Shown: positions 1 through 8,270, numbered from the stretch's first letter. The stretch is DNA of 32,478 bases from Chloroflexota bacterium (GCA_023489135.1 JAMDCE010000711.1:1-32478); one strand, 5' to 3'. The notes: generated by a model not told the origin, from the sequence alone. Numbers and translations: made by a program.

Positions 1-90
1 AGTCACCGATAGCAGTCCGATGCGCGAATGCCTCGCTGAAATAATACACGCACTGCTCTTACGGCCGCAAGGCACACAGCAGTAAAGCAT

Positions 91-363
91 ATGATTCCTG
101 CCCCCCGTCCTTATGGTGCAATTTCAGTAGTAAACGGCAAGCCACTGGATTTGCCCGAATTCAAGCCATTCTGGGCCCTGGCCGAAGAGATGGACGTCGC
201 CATCTACATACATCCCTCTTACGTGCGCGGACGCAGCTACGAGACGGATTTCGACCTGCCCCACGTGGCGGGTTGGCCTTTTGAAACCTCGCTAACCCTT
301 TCCAGACTGGTGTTCTCGGGAGTGCTGGAGCGTTACCCAGGGCTGAAACCTGTAGCCGTCTAA
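91..363 (+). pseudogene. Amidohydrolase (amidohydrolase_2-like) internal fragment
   Basis: The 90-residue frame resembles the middle of metal-dependent amidohydrolases of the aminocarboxymuconate-semialdehyde decarboxylase type. It contains VNGKPLDLPEF, then PFWALAEEMDVAIYIHPSY with the strand-end His-Pro, then GWPFETSLTLSRLVFSGVLERYP. Family members continue from this point into a His-rich loop (roughly GLKIVLAHGGG). Here the frame changes to GLKPVAV and stops. The N-terminal barrel strands with the first metal-binding HxH are also absent, because an in-frame stop lies at 37-39. Both ends are therefore missing, and I read this as a decayed remnant rather than a working enzyme. Full-length relatives exceed about 280 residues. 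Confidence 0.7.
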
Positions 364-511
364 TGGTGAATGTACCACCTGCCAAAACTATAACAATCTA
401 TTCATTGAAAGAGCCGACCGCTTTCACACTTTCTAAATCGATCATTGGTAGGATTGAGTATGTAGCACGCCGGCCGACGCGTGATTAATCCGGACCACCG
501 CTCTATGGAGT

Positions 512-979
512 GTGCACCAAGACATGACCGCGACCGCCAGAACGACGCTGCACAGCACTTTGGATGGTTGGGACCTCTCAAACTACACGGAACCTGGGAT
601 CCAACCCGTGGCAGTGGTGGTATACGACACGCAGCGAGACGTCTTCCTTCTGCTATCGTGTCAAGAGAACTCCGTGGCCCGAAGGGGAGGGACAAGCGAC
701 CGAGGAGAGAAGCTTAGCCCGCGCGAGCTACAGGTGCTGCAGCTGGTGGCCGCCGGCTTCGACAACAGGGAGTTGGCATCCAAGCTGAAGATCAGTGTTA
801 ATACGGTAAAGGTACACCTTCAGAACATATTCACCAGGCTTCAAGTGACGACTCGACACGAAGCGGTGGCCCGCGCTTTCCACGATGGATGGATCGATTT
901 CTCGCGACACGTGCATCACGAAGATAGGCACCTTCGAGCGAGCACCCCGGCCGGTTGCGCCGAGCAGAAATCGGGGTAG
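512..979 (+). CDS. Short LuxR/NarL-type HTH protein, possibly a remnant
   Basis: Residues 67-128 form a recognisable LuxR-family C-terminal DNA-binding domain: LSPRELQVLQLVAAG, then the recognition-helix region SVNTVKVHLQNIFTRL, then a final helix ending AVARAFHDGWI. No receiver, PAS or other sensory domain is visible in the first 60 residues, and the C-terminal 25 residues look low in structure. GTG at 512 opens the frame. ATG at 524 is an alternative with GGAG at 507-510 thirteen bases upstream. It follows a clear pseudogene and lacks a sensory half, so it may be the tail of a broken regulator. The DNA-binding domain itself appears intact. Confidence 0.6.
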   Translation: MHQDMTATARTTLHSTLDGWDLSNYTEPGIQPVAVVVYDTQRDVFLLLSCQENSVARRGGTSDRGEKLSPRELQVLQLVAAGFDNRELASKLKISVNTVKVHLQNIFTRLQVTTRHEAVARAFHDGWIDFSRHVHHEDRHLRASTPAGCAEQKSG

Positions 980-1123
980 TTCCGCGCGACCCACGGCACG
1001 AACATGCTTGCCCTCGATAATCCCCAACATTTTGAACAGCCTTCAATCATCGAGGATACCTTGAGCGTTATCGGATGGGCTCTCACTATTCTTTGGCCGG
1101 TGGATTATTAGCGTCACACAAGG

Positions 1124-1129
1124 TAGAAT
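1124..1129 (+). promoter_or_regulatory. Candidate -10 box (TAGAAT) for the M50 protease gene
   Basis: TAGAAT ends six bases before ATG 1136, which would place transcription initiation at or next to the A of the start codon. No convincing -35 element is seen at the matching distance (TGGATT 17 bases upstream is weak). Confidence 0.3.
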
Positions 1130-1135
1130 AAGGGT

Positions 1136-2284
1136 ATGAGTCTGGGGGAAGAGTCGGCCGTCATACACGTCTACGATTATGATACCCTTTCGAACAGCCT
1201 GGTTACGCCTATCGAGGACGTTTTCGAGGTTCATTCGATCCGACATCAGGCATCCGGAGGGGTGTTTGGCGGGCCTATGGCAGTGGCCAGAGCCGGCGGG
1301 GGAATACAAATCACCGGGCGCTTACGCGTGCCCTCCGAAGAGGCCTTCCCGCGAATTGCCGAGCGGTTCAAGTCCAGAGGCTACGTGGCCTTGCTGCGCA
1401 AGTCGGGTGAAAGCGATGTGATTGTGGCCTTGCCCGGAGAACTTCCTGCCGCGCGGTCGAGAGTGGGATTGGCGCTGCTACTATTCCTTGCTACCCTGGC
1501 ATCGGTTCTCTTCGTCGGCTCGACGGCCAACCCACAGGCCGGTATCGTGGCCGTGCTGCTCTCCGGTTGGCCCTTTGCCGCGAGCTTGCTCGGCATACTC
1601 CTGGCCCACGAATTCGGGCACTACCTGGTGGGCCGCCATCTTGGTGTTTCGTCGAGTTTACCCTACTTCATTCCCATGCCACTCTCTTTCCTCGGCACGT
1701 TAGGCGCCGTGATCCAGATGAAGGCTCCACCTCACAACCGCCGCGCGCTGCTGGCTCTGGCAGCCGCCGGTCCATTGGCCGGCTTGGCCGTGGCGCTGCC
1801 TCTTCTGGTGCTCGGGCTCCGATTATCGTCCGTGGAAGTGATTCCCATGGGCGGGCCTTACATGCAGGAGGGAAACTCCCTGCTTTACACCATGGTCAAG
1901 GTATTCATGTTTGGCCGCCTCCTTCCCGCCGGTGGGCTGGACGTTTTTCTGCATCCGGTGGCGATGGCAGGCTGGACGGGACTGCTGGTTACCGGGCTGA
2001 ACCTCATCCCGGCCGGCCAGCTTGATGGAGGGCACATCGCGTATGCGTTGTTTGGAGAGAAGGCCCGGTGGCTCACCTGGGCCGTTATCGCCGTGCTCCT
2101 GGGACTGAGCCTCCTGTGGAATGGCTGGCTGCTCTGGGCCGGCCTGGTATTCGCCTTCGGCCGGGTCCACGCCGTGCCCCTCGACGACGTCACTCCGCTG
2201 CGCGCCAGAGAGCGCGCGGTGGGTTTGCTGCTATGCCTGATCCTGGTGCTGGTTTTCACCCCCATCCCCATAGCGTTACAGTAG
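1136..2284 (+). CDS. Site-2-type intramembrane metalloprotease (peptidase family M50)
   Basis: The 382-residue protein has a soluble N-terminal domain of about 105 residues, then several membrane segments starting near residue 110. The zinc-protease motif HEFGH is at 158-162, and the second M50 motif [12 protein letters not shown] at 289-300 supplies the third zinc ligand, Asp297. The layout of soluble domain, HExxH helix and LDGGH helix resembles the plant/cyanobacterial EGY-like branch of site-2 proteases. Such enzymes cut membrane-embedded substrates such as anti-sigma factors; no substrate candidate is adjacent. ATG 1136 is the first in-frame start. No strong Shine-Dalgarno lies close by, and a TAGAAT box sits only six bases upstream, so the mRNA may be nearly leaderless. 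Catalytic residues are all present. Confidence 0.9.
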   Translation: MSLGEESAVIHVYDYDTLSNSLVTPIEDVFEVHSIRHQASGGVFGGPMAVARAGGGIQITGRLRVPSEEAFPRIAERFKSRGYVALLRKSGESDVIVALPGELPAARSRVGLALLLFLATLASVLFVGSTANPQAGIVAVLLSGWPFAASLLGILLAHEFGHYLVGRHLGVSSSLPYFIPMPLSFLGTLGAVIQMKAPPHNRRALLALAAAGPLAGLAVALPLLVLGLRLSSVEVIPMGGPYMQEGNSLLYTMVKVFMFGRLLPAGGLDVFLHPVAMAGWTGLLVTGLNLIPAGQLDGGHIAYALFGEKARWLTWAVIAVLLGLSLLWNGWLLWAGLVFAFGRVHAVPLDDVTPLRARERAVGLLLCLILVLVFTPIPIALQ

Positions 2285-2290
2285 AAATCT

Positions 2291-2319
2291 TTGCCTGCCT
2301 CACCGAAAAAGGCTATAAT
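2291..2319 (+). promoter_or_regulatory. Sigma-70-type promoter for queC-yhhQ
   Basis: TTGCCT at 2291-2296 and a perfect TATAAT at 2314-2319 are separated by 17 bases, directly downstream of the M50 stop codon. Initiation near 2326 would give a leader of about 87 bases before queC. The leader contains GGCC-GTTCC-GGCC and a CTGGTT/AACCAG pair, but I see no preQ1 riboswitch consensus. Confidence 0.65.
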
Positions 2320-2412
2320 TTCGCATTGGCCGTTCCGGCCTATACTTCCCTGGTTGCGCGCAGCCAAAACGAGATCGACGCGCGGCGCGACGAAACCAGT
2401 AGAGGGAGACGA

Positions 2413-3123
2413 ATGCAATCCAAACCGCGGGCCGTGGTCCTCTTGAGTGGCGGAGTAGATTCCACCACGACACTTGCCCTGGCTAAGAACAACGGATTTG
2501 AGGCATACGCTCTGACTTTCCGCTACGGCCAGCGTCACGAGGTGGAGGTCGAGGCGGCCCGTCGGGTTGCCCAACGCGTCGGCGTAGTGCGGCAAGTGGT
2601 CGTCGACATCGATCTGAGGGTCTTTGGCGGCTCGGCGCTCACCGGCGACTTAGAGGTTCCCAAAGGGCGGGACCTTGGCGAGATGGCGAGCGATATCCCG
2701 GTGACCTACGTGCCGGCGCGCAACACGATCTTCCTCTCGTTTGCGCTGGCCTGGGCGGAGGTGCTGGGGGCCCAAGATATCTTCATCGGGGTCAATGCGC
2801 TCGATTACAGCGGCTACCCCGACTGCCGACCGGAGTACATCGAGGCCTATCAGCGCATGGCCAACCTGGCCACCAAGGCCGGGGTCGAGGGCCGCCAGTC
2901 GGTGACCATCCACACGCCGCTCATCCACCTTTCCAAGGCAGAGATTATCCGGAAGGGCTTTGAGTTGGGGGTAGACTACTCCCTGACCACCAGTTGCTAC
3001 GATCCCTCGCCTCAGGGCGAGGCATGCGGACAATGTGATGCTTGTTTGCTGAGGCTCAAAGGCTTCTCTGAAAACGGGACGACGGATCCCATACCATATC
3101 GCAAGGTCGATTCAAGAGGTTAG
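2413..3123 (+). CDS. queC: 7-cyano-7-deazaguanine (preQ0) synthase QueC
   Basis: QueC converts 7-carboxy-7-deazaguanine to preQ0 using ATP and ammonia, in the queuosine/7-deazaguanine pathway. The 236-residue product has the PP-loop ATP-pyrophosphatase signature SGGVDSTT at 12-19. The QueC zinc site is formed by Cys195 and the CGQCDAC cluster (Cys205, Cys208, Cys211). The family motifs [16 protein letters not shown] (101-116) and [17 protein letters not shown] (126-142) are present. Length is normal. The frame is open upstream, but the start is set at ATG 2413 because GAGGGAG lies just before it and homology begins there. It is followed after 5 bases by a queuosine-precursor transporter gene. 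No queD, queE or queF lies in the window. Confidence 0.95.
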   Translation: MQSKPRAVVLLSGGVDSTTTLALAKNNGFEAYALTFRYGQRHEVEVEAARRVAQRVGVVRQVVVDIDLRVFGGSALTGDLEVPKGRDLGEMASDIPVTYVPARNTIFLSFALAWAEVLGAQDIFIGVNALDYSGYPDCRPEYIEAYQRMANLATKAGVEGRQSVTIHTPLIHLSKAEIIRKGFELGVDYSLTTSCYDPSPQGEACGQCDACLLRLKGFSENGTTDPIPYRKVDSRG

Positions 3124-3128
3124 TACTT

Positions 3129-3833
3129 ATGTCAAGAATCAATTCGGCCCGTGACCTGCCCACCGGATACTCCACCTGGTTCGTGCTGGTGGTGGCGGTT
3201 TTCGTCACCTGCCTGATCACGGCCAACATCGTTGCCGTCAAGCTGATCGGCGTATATGGTCTGGTGCTGCCCGCCGGCACGATCATATTCCCGATCAGCT
3301 ACATCTTCGGCGACGTGCTGACGGAGGTCTACGGCTACCGCCTGGCGCGGCGGGTGATTTGGTTGGGCTTCCTGTGCAACCTGGTGGTCGTGGTCGCTAT
3401 CTGGATCGCCCAGGTCTTGCCCGCGGCCTCGTTCTGGGACGGACAAGCGTCTTACGAGCGCATTCTGGGTTACACTCCTCGGCTGCTGGCGGCCTCTTTC
3501 CTGGCTTACCTGCTGGGAGAGTTCGCCAACTCCTTCGTGCTGGCCAAGATGAAGATCGCCACCCAAGGGCGCTGGCTGTGGACCCGCACCATCGGCTCGA
3601 CGGTCGTGGGTCAGGGGCTTGATTCTCTGGTGTTCATCAACCTTGCCTTCGTAGGCACGATTCCCGCGGGGGCGCTGGTCTCGGCCATTCTCACCCAGTG
3701 GGTAGTCAAATCGGCCTACGAGGCCGCCGTCACGCCGCTGACCTACGCGGTGGTAAATTTCCTCAAGCGCCGAGAAGGGGTGGACGTGTTCGACCACGAC
3801 ACCCGCTTCAATCCGCTGCTCGTGGCAGAGTAA
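3129..3833 (+). CDS. yhhQ: Queuosine precursor transporter, YhhQ/VUT family
   Basis: This 234-residue, strongly hydrophobic protein belongs to the YhhQ (COG1738, vitamin-uptake-like) family. Characterised members import 7-deazaguanine precursors such as preQ0/preQ1. The sequence shows the N-terminal segment with TANIVAVKLI, the conserved loop ISYIFGDVLTEVYGYRLARRVIW, a central LLGEFANSFVLAKMK motif, and the C-terminal FDHDTRFNPL signature. About six membrane segments are expected. ATG 3129 has AAGAGG about ten bases upstream. The 5-base gap to queC indicates one operon combining synthesis and salvage of the same base. Family assignment is firm; exact substrate is inferred from family and neighbour. 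Confidence 0.93.
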   Translation: MSRINSARDLPTGYSTWFVLVVAVFVTCLITANIVAVKLIGVYGLVLPAGTIIFPISYIFGDVLTEVYGYRLARRVIWLGFLCNLVVVVAIWIAQVLPAASFWDGQASYERILGYTPRLLAASFLAYLLGEFANSFVLAKMKIATQGRWLWTRTIGSTVVGQGLDSLVFINLAFVGTIPAGALVSAILTQWVVKSAYEAAVTPLTYAVVNFLKRREGVDVFDHDTRFNPLLVAE

Positions 3834-3848
3834 TAGAGCTGCGGACTA

Positions 3849-3912
3849 ACCGCAGAGACGCAGAGAACGCAGAGTTTCCTTGCCGGCTCTGCGTTCTCTG
3901 CGTCTCTGCGGT
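3849..3912. repeat. Long perfect palindrome, CCGCAGAGACGCAGAG family, likely bidirectional terminator
   Basis: Two perfect 26-base arms (3849-3874 and 3887-3912) enclose a 12-base spacer. The left arm is built from three CGCAGAGA/CGCAGAGAA-like units. It lies between the convergent ends of yhhQ and the penicillin-binding protein gene. Related palindromes lie at 11949-12015 and 19937-19994. There is no U-tract, so the terminator role is inferred from position and stem strength. Confidence 0.8.
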
Positions 3913-3948
3913 GTTGTCCAGGCTCGGAAGAACCTCGACTGGCCCGTT

Positions 3949-3984
3949 TTTCTCCTATCGCCCCGCTTTCTCCTATCGCCCCGC
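3949..3984. repeat. Perfect tandem duplication of 18 bases at the PBP stop codon
   Basis: The 18-base unit TTTCTCCTATCGCCCCGC occurs at 3949-3966 and immediately again at 3967-3984. The second copy carries the last codons and the TAG stop of the minus-strand penicillin-binding protein, so the first copy duplicates the gene's 3' end plus six bases. Confidence 0.85.
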
Positions 3985-6180
3985 GAAGTAGCTCTCCAGG
4001 AACTTTCTGGCGGGAGGAGCGGCCACTTCGCCGCCGGCGCGGCCACCCTCGATCATCACGATGATGACGACCTCTGGTTGGTCGGCCGGGGCGTAGCCGG
4101 CAAACCAGGCGTGCGCGTCGGCGCTCTGGTTCTCGGCCGATCCGGTCTTGGCCGCCGTGGGAATTCTGAATCCCTTGAAAGCGTAGTTGGCGGTGCCCTT
4201 GGGATCGGCGGCAGCGCGCTTCATGCCTTCGCGTATCGCGTTCTGGGTACCTTGAGAGACAGGCAGTTTCCCCTTTGGCTCGCTGCTATATTCTTTGGTA
4301 CCGGTGCCGTCGCTCACACTCTTGACCAGGAGCGGCGAGCGCAGATTGCCGCCATCGGCCAGGGCGGCGTAGAGATTGGCCATCTGCAGAGGAGTGGCCT
4401 CCAGGTACCCCTGCCCGATGGCCAGGTTGACGGCATCGCCGGGATACCAGTCCTGGCCCTTAGTCCGCTTTTTCCATTCGGGGCTGGGCAGGGTTCCGGC
4501 GTTCTCGGGGAGTCCCACCAGCCCCGTCGGGGCGCCGAAGCCAAACTCCTTGGCGTAGCTGGGCAGCAGGTTGGAGTCAATGGAGTTCAACTTGTAGCCA
4601 ATCTCGTAGAAAACGGGGTTGGCGGACTGAGCCAGGCCATCCATGAGACTCAGACGGCCGTGACCCTGAGGGATCCAGTCGCGGAACACCTGATTGGTCC
4701 CCGGCAGCGTCCACTGGCCCGGGGAGTCGAACTGCGAATCCGGCCGGAAGCCACCCTTCTCCAGGCCCGCGGCCATCGTCACCACTTTGAAAACGGATCC
4801 CGTGGGATAGGCGCTCAACACGGGCCGGTTCTGGAAGGGCAATCGCTTGTCTTCGCTCAGCTTCTTCCAGTCTTCGTCGGACAGGCCCAGGATGAACGAG
4901 CCAGGATCGAAGGCCGGGTGGCTGGCCAGCGCCAGGATCGAATGGTCGCGCGGGTCGATGACTACGATGCTGCCGGCCTTATCCCCCAGCGCCTCCTCCG
5001 CTTTGCGCTGCACGTCGATGTCGATGGTTAGCCGAACAGTGCCCCCCGGCTTCGCTTTGCGCTCCGCGACGGTCCGCACCGTCTTCCCATCCTGGCCGAC
5101 AACTGTCAGGGTCCCTCCCTTCTGGCCCGCCAGAACCTCCTCCATGGTCGCTTCCAGTCCTTGTCGACCGACGACGTCGGTCTCTTCATACCCCTTGGCC
5201 GCCAGCTTCTTCAAGTCATCGGCGCTCACCGCGCTCACGTAACCGACCGCGTGCGCGGCGAGGCTACCATAGGGATAAACACGCTCCTCCTTCTCCCGGA
5301 TGCCGATGCCCCCTATTCCGCCGATCTTTGCTTTTGCCTCGTCCTGCTTGCTCAGCGGCAGCTCCTTCAGCGGCACCCACCAGTCCGGTTTTGCGTTGGC
5401 GTACCTCGCTTTGATAGACTCCGGCTTTATGCCCAGGTAGCCGCTGAGGGCAGCGAGGACCTTACTCTCATCCTTGATCTGGCCGGGGACGACGCCCACG
5501 TCCAGCACCTTGCCCGGCTCCGCCAGGAGCTTGCCATTGCGATCGAGGATGCTGCCGCGGACCGGATCGGCGGGTGTAACCCGCACGCTGTTTTCGTCGC
5601 TGAGTCCTCTGAAGATGAGCGACGGCGACCATTCCACCCGCCAGGCATCACCTTCCAAGACCAGTGGGAGGCCATTCTGCTCCGTGAACCTGCCAAACCT
5701 GCCGACCTCCAGGGTCACGGTGCAAGGCACCTTCAACGAGGTTGCCTGGGAAGCCGCTGGAGCGGATTCCTTCTTCGACAAAGCCGGCTTAGAATCCGCG
5801 GGCGAAGGGTCCTGCTGGGGCGCGCCCGGCTCCACAGAGACGGAAGTGATGCCCACTCCGCTGGCAATATTGCGGTAGCGGGTCACGAAGCGATCCTGGG
5901 GAATGGCGGCCCGTGAGGACTCCGAAAGCATACCGTACATCCGGTCGTACTGGCCCTGGCCCCACAGCTGGAAGAACTGCCGGGTCACCTGTTGGGGATC
6001 CATCCTCGCGGGCAGGGGCGTAGGGGTAGGGGGAGGGGCAGAGGCCAGAGGCAAAGGAGACACAAAACCACCCTCCCGCGTCAGCACCGTCCGGCTGGCC
6101 AGAACGAGCGCGCCAACCAGGATCACCAGAAAGATAAGAACGCGGTTGAGTCGATTAGAGGAGCGCCGTCGTCGTCTCAC
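3973..6180 (-). CDS. Class B penicillin-binding protein (transpeptidase) with MecA-type N-terminal domain
   Basis: This 735-residue membrane-anchored D,D-transpeptidase cross-links peptidoglycan outside the cell. Residues 13-29 form the single membrane anchor, followed by a Pro/Thr-rich linker. Residues 60-195 resemble the NTF2-like MecA N-terminal domain, and 205-385 the dimerisation domain (PVRGSILDRNGKLLA; VVGRQGLEATMEEVLAG). Residues 395-730 are the transpeptidase, with all three catalytic motifs: SVFK (Ser462, Lys465), SAN (519-521) and KTGS (678-681). The start is GTG at 6180, preceded by GAGAGGA six bases upstream. It stands alone and converges on yhhQ. The MecA-like domain occurs widely in Gram-positive-type PBPs and by itself does not imply beta-lactam resistance. 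Confidence 0.92.
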   Translation of the reverse strand: MRRRRRSSNRLNRVLIFLVILVGALVLASRTVLTREGGFVSPLPLASAPPPTPTPLPARMDPQQVTRQFFQLWGQGQYDRMYGMLSESSRAAIPQDRFVTRYRNIASGVGITSVSVEPGAPQQDPSPADSKPALSKKESAPAASQATSLKVPCTVTLEVGRFGRFTEQNGLPLVLEGDAWRVEWSPSLIFRGLSDENSVRVTPADPVRGSILDRNGKLLAEPGKVLDVGVVPGQIKDESKVLAALSGYLGIKPESIKARYANAKPDWWVPLKELPLSKQDEAKAKIGGIGGIGIREKEERVYPYGSLAAHAVGYVSAVSADDLKKLAAKGYEETDVVGRQGLEATMEEVLAGQKGGTLTVVGQDGKTVRTVAERKAKPGGTVRLTIDIDVQRKAEEALGDKAGSIVVIDPRDHSILALASHPAFDPGSFILGLSDEDWKKLSEDKRLPFQNRPVLSAYPTGSVFKVVTMAAGLEKGGFRPDSQFDSPGQWTLPGTNQVFRDWIPQGHGRLSLMDGLAQSANPVFYEIGYKLNSIDSNLLPSYAKEFGFGAPTGLVGLPENAGTLPSPEWKKRTKGQDWYPGDAVNLAIGQGYLEATPLQMANLYAALADGGNLRSPLLVKSVSDGTGTKEYSSEPKGKLPVSQGTQNAIREGMKRAAADPKGTANYAFKGFRIPTAAKTGSAENQSADAHAWFAGYAPADQPEVVIIVMIEGGRAGGEVAAPPARKFLESYFAGR

Positions 6181-6251
6181 CTTGAGTCCTCTCTAGAGCA
6201 GTTCTCTTCTTCTTCATTTTGACAAGAATCCGGCATACTATCATCCGCCCC

Positions 6252-6280
6252 AGTATAGGCCAAACCGCCCCCCATTTCTA
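6252..6280 (-). promoter_or_regulatory. Candidate promoter for the penicillin-binding protein gene
   Basis: Read on the minus strand, TAGAAA (6280-6275) and TATACT (6257-6252) are 17 bases apart, about 70 bases upstream of the GTG start. The -35 match is only moderate (four of six bases). Confidence 0.35.
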
Positions 6281-6420
6281 CCACTGGATGCAAAGCGACC
6301 GCATCGGGCAAGAGACTTGGTTCGTGCTTTTCGCAAATTGCCCGAAGATGTACACTTAGATTAGAAGGGTGTTGCCGTGGGCACAGCCGCCGGAGCCACG
6401 GCAATACCGTCCAAAACCCT

Positions 6421-6942
6421 TTGGGGAGGGGGGAAACGTGCAGGCTGATAGAAAACATAATCCAAACCGACGCCCCCCTCAATCCGGGCAACTCGGGCGG
6501 GCCTCTGGTAGATTCCCACGGCCGGGTAGTGGGGATCAACACAGCGATCATCGCCTACGCTCAAGGGATCTGCTTCACCATTCCCTCGGCGACGGCACGG
6601 TGGGTGGCCGGGCTGCTCATCAAAGAGGCGAAGGTACGCCGAGGATATCTGGGTATCACGGCCCAAATGCGGCAGCTTCATCCGGCGCTGGTCCGCGCAC
6701 ACAACCTATCTAGCGACCGTGGGGTGGAAGTAATGGAGGTGATGCCGCGCAGTCCGGCCGACTTCGCCGGGTTAAGGCCCGGCGACGCGATCGTAGGAAT
6801 GAACGGCGCGCCGGTCAACAGCGTCGACGACATCCATCGGATGTTGAGCCAGGCCCCCCTGAAATCACGGGTCACGATAACAGCTTTGCGCGGGGCCGAG
6901 AGATTCGAGGTAGCCACCACGCTGCTGGAATTGACGGCCTAG
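6421..6942 (+). pseudogene. HtrA/DegP-like serine protease remnant (Ser loop plus PDZ domain)
   Basis: The frame begins abruptly in the C-terminal half of a trypsin-like HtrA protease: LIENIIQTDAPLNPGNSGGPLVDSHGRVVGINTAII, including the catalytic-Ser motif GNSGGP. It continues through a PDZ domain (GYLGI, then VEVMEVMPRSPADFAGLRPGDAIVGMNGAPV) to a natural stop. The His and Asp of the triad, the signal or anchor segment and about 180 upstream residues are missing. None of the three forward frames in 6181-6420 restores them. The first usable start (TTG 6421) has no proper context. Without His and Asp it cannot be a working protease, though the PDZ part could still fold. I regard it as a 5'-truncated pseudogene. 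Confidence 0.75.
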
Positions 6943-6959
6943 TGTGGCTGGATCTGCCG

Positions 6960-7250
6960 TTACGAGCCGCCGGACTCGCCCTTGGCCGTTACTGGCCCAT
7001 TCTGGCGGATCTTCTCGTCCTCGTATGGCCCAACCACAACGCGATAGAGCTCGTGCGAGATCGCGGTCAATAGTCCCAGGGCTCGATTGTAATGATAATA
7101 CCTCTGGGGGTACACCGACTTCAAGGTCCGGGTAATGGCATAATTCAGGGCACCATCTTGCTCCTCTAGCGGCAGCGCTTTGACGTGGTCGATAAGCGGG
7201 TTGATCAGGGCATCTATGGCCGGCCTGTCCTCGCGCTTGATGTATGGCAT
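6960..7250 (-). CDS. Small conserved hypothetical protein
   Basis: The 96-residue product starts MPYIKREDRPAIDALINPLIDHV and ends with a region containing YRVVVGPYEDEKIRQNG. I believe I have seen this pattern of MPYI at the start and a Y-x3-V-x2-YE-x-KI motif near the end in short hypothetical proteins of diverse bacteria and phages, but I know no function for it. It is rich in helix-forming residues, with no membrane segment or signal peptide. ATG 7250 is supported by a very strong AGGAGGT six bases upstream, which argues that it is translated. It lies between an HtrA remnant and an insertion sequence, so its context looks mobile or degraded. Confidence 0.7.
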   Translation of the reverse strand: MPYIKREDRPAIDALINPLIDHVKALPLEEQDGALNYAITRTLKSVYPQRYYHYNRALGLLTAISHELYRVVVGPYEDEKIRQNGPVTAKGESGGS

Positions 7251-7423
7251 CTTCGAACCTCCTACCGGTTACCTGGGCGCGCCACTCCTGAAGTCCTCTA
7301 TGACCACAATCACTCCGCGCCCGCAGAGCGTGATTCTCTCAAGCAACTGCACACTTAGAGCCTATCCGAAAACCGTGCTTGGTGGCACGGCTGTTGCTGA
7401 CACTCTCGTATAGGAGGTCAGCA

Positions 7424-7834
7424 ATGGTAGTTGCAACACGTCGAAAGATCGAGCAGGCAGTCGATGACAAGTGGCGCATCCCTGACGAGTTGTGGGAGCA
7501 CATTGAGCCGCTCCTGCCGCCTGACAAGCCCCACCCGAAGGGCGGGCGTCCGCCGATGCCCAACCGCGCGGCGATGGATGCCATCTTCTACGTCCTGCGA
7601 ACGGGCTGTCAGTGGAAGGCACTGCCGCACACGCTCGGTGCTTCGAGCACCGTGCATGATCGGTTCGTCGAATGGCGCAGGGCCGGGGTGTTTCGCAAGC
7701 TGTGGAAACGTGGCCTGATCGAGTATGACCAGCGCAAGGGACTCGACTGGGAGTGGCAGGCAATGGACGGAGCAATGACGAAGGCCCCGTTGGGGGGGAA
7801 AAGGTACCGGTCCCAACCCGACGGATCGCAGTAA
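7424..7834 (+). CDS. IS5-family transposase, N-terminal part (orfA)
   Basis: The 136-residue orfA begins at ATG 7424 with AGGAGGT five bases upstream. It contains the insertion-element helix-turn-helix region typical of IS427-group transposases (IPDELWEHIEPLLPP; GGRPPMPNRAAMDAIFYVLRTGCQWKALP). It also carries the first catalytic Asp in WQAMDGAMTKAPLGG. After APLGG the frame leaves the family sequence and stops at 7832-7834. The conserved continuation GTGPNPTDRSKGGTKRSLL lies in the next frame. The switch maps to a run of seven G followed by four A (7792-7802). Confidence 0.85.
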   Translation: MVVATRRKIEQAVDDKWRIPDELWEHIEPLLPPDKPHPKGGRPPMPNRAAMDAIFYVLRTGCQWKALPHTLGASSTVHDRFVEWRRAGVFRKLWKRGLIEYDQRKGLDWEWQAMDGAMTKAPLGGKRYRSQPDGSQ

Positions 7835-8270
7835 GGGCGGCACGAAACGCTCTCTGCTGACAGAGGGCCACGGGGTACCGATCTCGGTAGCCGTCGATGG
7901 TGCGAACCGCCACGATATGAAGATGGTGGAGGCCACGCTGAAAGGCATCGTGATCGAGCGACCGGCAGTGACGCCAGACAATCCGCAGAACATGTGCATG
8001 GACAAGGGGTACGACTACCCGGAGGTGCGCGAGTTGGTGGACGCTTGGGGCTATACGGCGCACATTCCTAGTCGGGGTGAGGAACCCGCCGCCAAAGAGA
8101 AGGTGCCCGGCTACAGGGCAAGGCGCTGGGTTGTCGAGCGGACGCATTCCTGGATGAACCGCTTTCGCCGCCTGCTCATTCGCTGGGAGAAGGATGTCGA
8201 GAACTATCTCGGAATGCTTCATCTTGCTTGCGCCTGGCTCACCTTTCGCTTAGCGGGAGTTTTCGGATAG
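7797..8270 (+). CDS. IS5-family transposase, C-terminal part (orfB, frameshifted)
   Basis: This frame continues the transposase begun in orfA. It reads GPNPTDRSKGGTKRSLLTEGHGVPISVAVDGANRHD, then MDKGYDYPEVRELV with the second catalytic Asp, then RRWVVERTHSWMNRFRRLLIRWEK with the catalytic Glu. The TAG stop falls inside the right inverted repeat, as is common in compact IS elements. Joining it to orfA needs a +1 shift (or loss of one G) at 7792-7802. It has no start with a good Shine-Dalgarno; ATG 7917 would exclude the conserved beginning. Either programmed frameshifting produces the full enzyme, or one inserted G has inactivated it. Confidence 0.8.
   Translation, partial: GKGTGPNPTDRSKGGTKRSLLTEGHGVPISVAVDGANRHDMKMVEATLKGIVIERPAVTPDNPQNMCMDKGYDYPEVRELVDAWGYTAHIPSRGEEPAAKEKVPGYRARRWVVERTHSWMNRFRRLLIRWEKDVENYLGMLHLACAWLTFRLAGVFG

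Noticed and set aside
2068..2412. N-terminal extension of QueC by 115 residues
   Set aside because: It overlaps the M50 gene in another frame, has non-protein-like composition, crosses a promoter, and QueC homology with a good ribosome site begins at 2413.
2320..2412. preQ1 riboswitch in the queC leader
   Set aside because: Searched because queC and yhhQ are typical targets, but no C-rich loop with an A-rich tail matching preQ1 classes is visible.
3880..5031. 383-codon plus-strand open frame opposite the penicillin-binding protein gene
   Set aside because: It is the antisense shadow of a clear class B PBP with all catalytic motifs; its translation shows no domain, and its start lies inside a palindrome.
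6219..6241. TTGACA with TACTAT as a plus-strand promoter for the HtrA fragment
   Set aside because: The boxes are only 11 bases apart, too close for sigma-70, and the gene behind is a remnant.
6181..6420. Missing HtrA catalytic half in another reading frame
   Set aside because: All three forward frames were read and none contains the TxxHV or NDLAV-type blocks, so it is a real loss rather than a simple frameshift.
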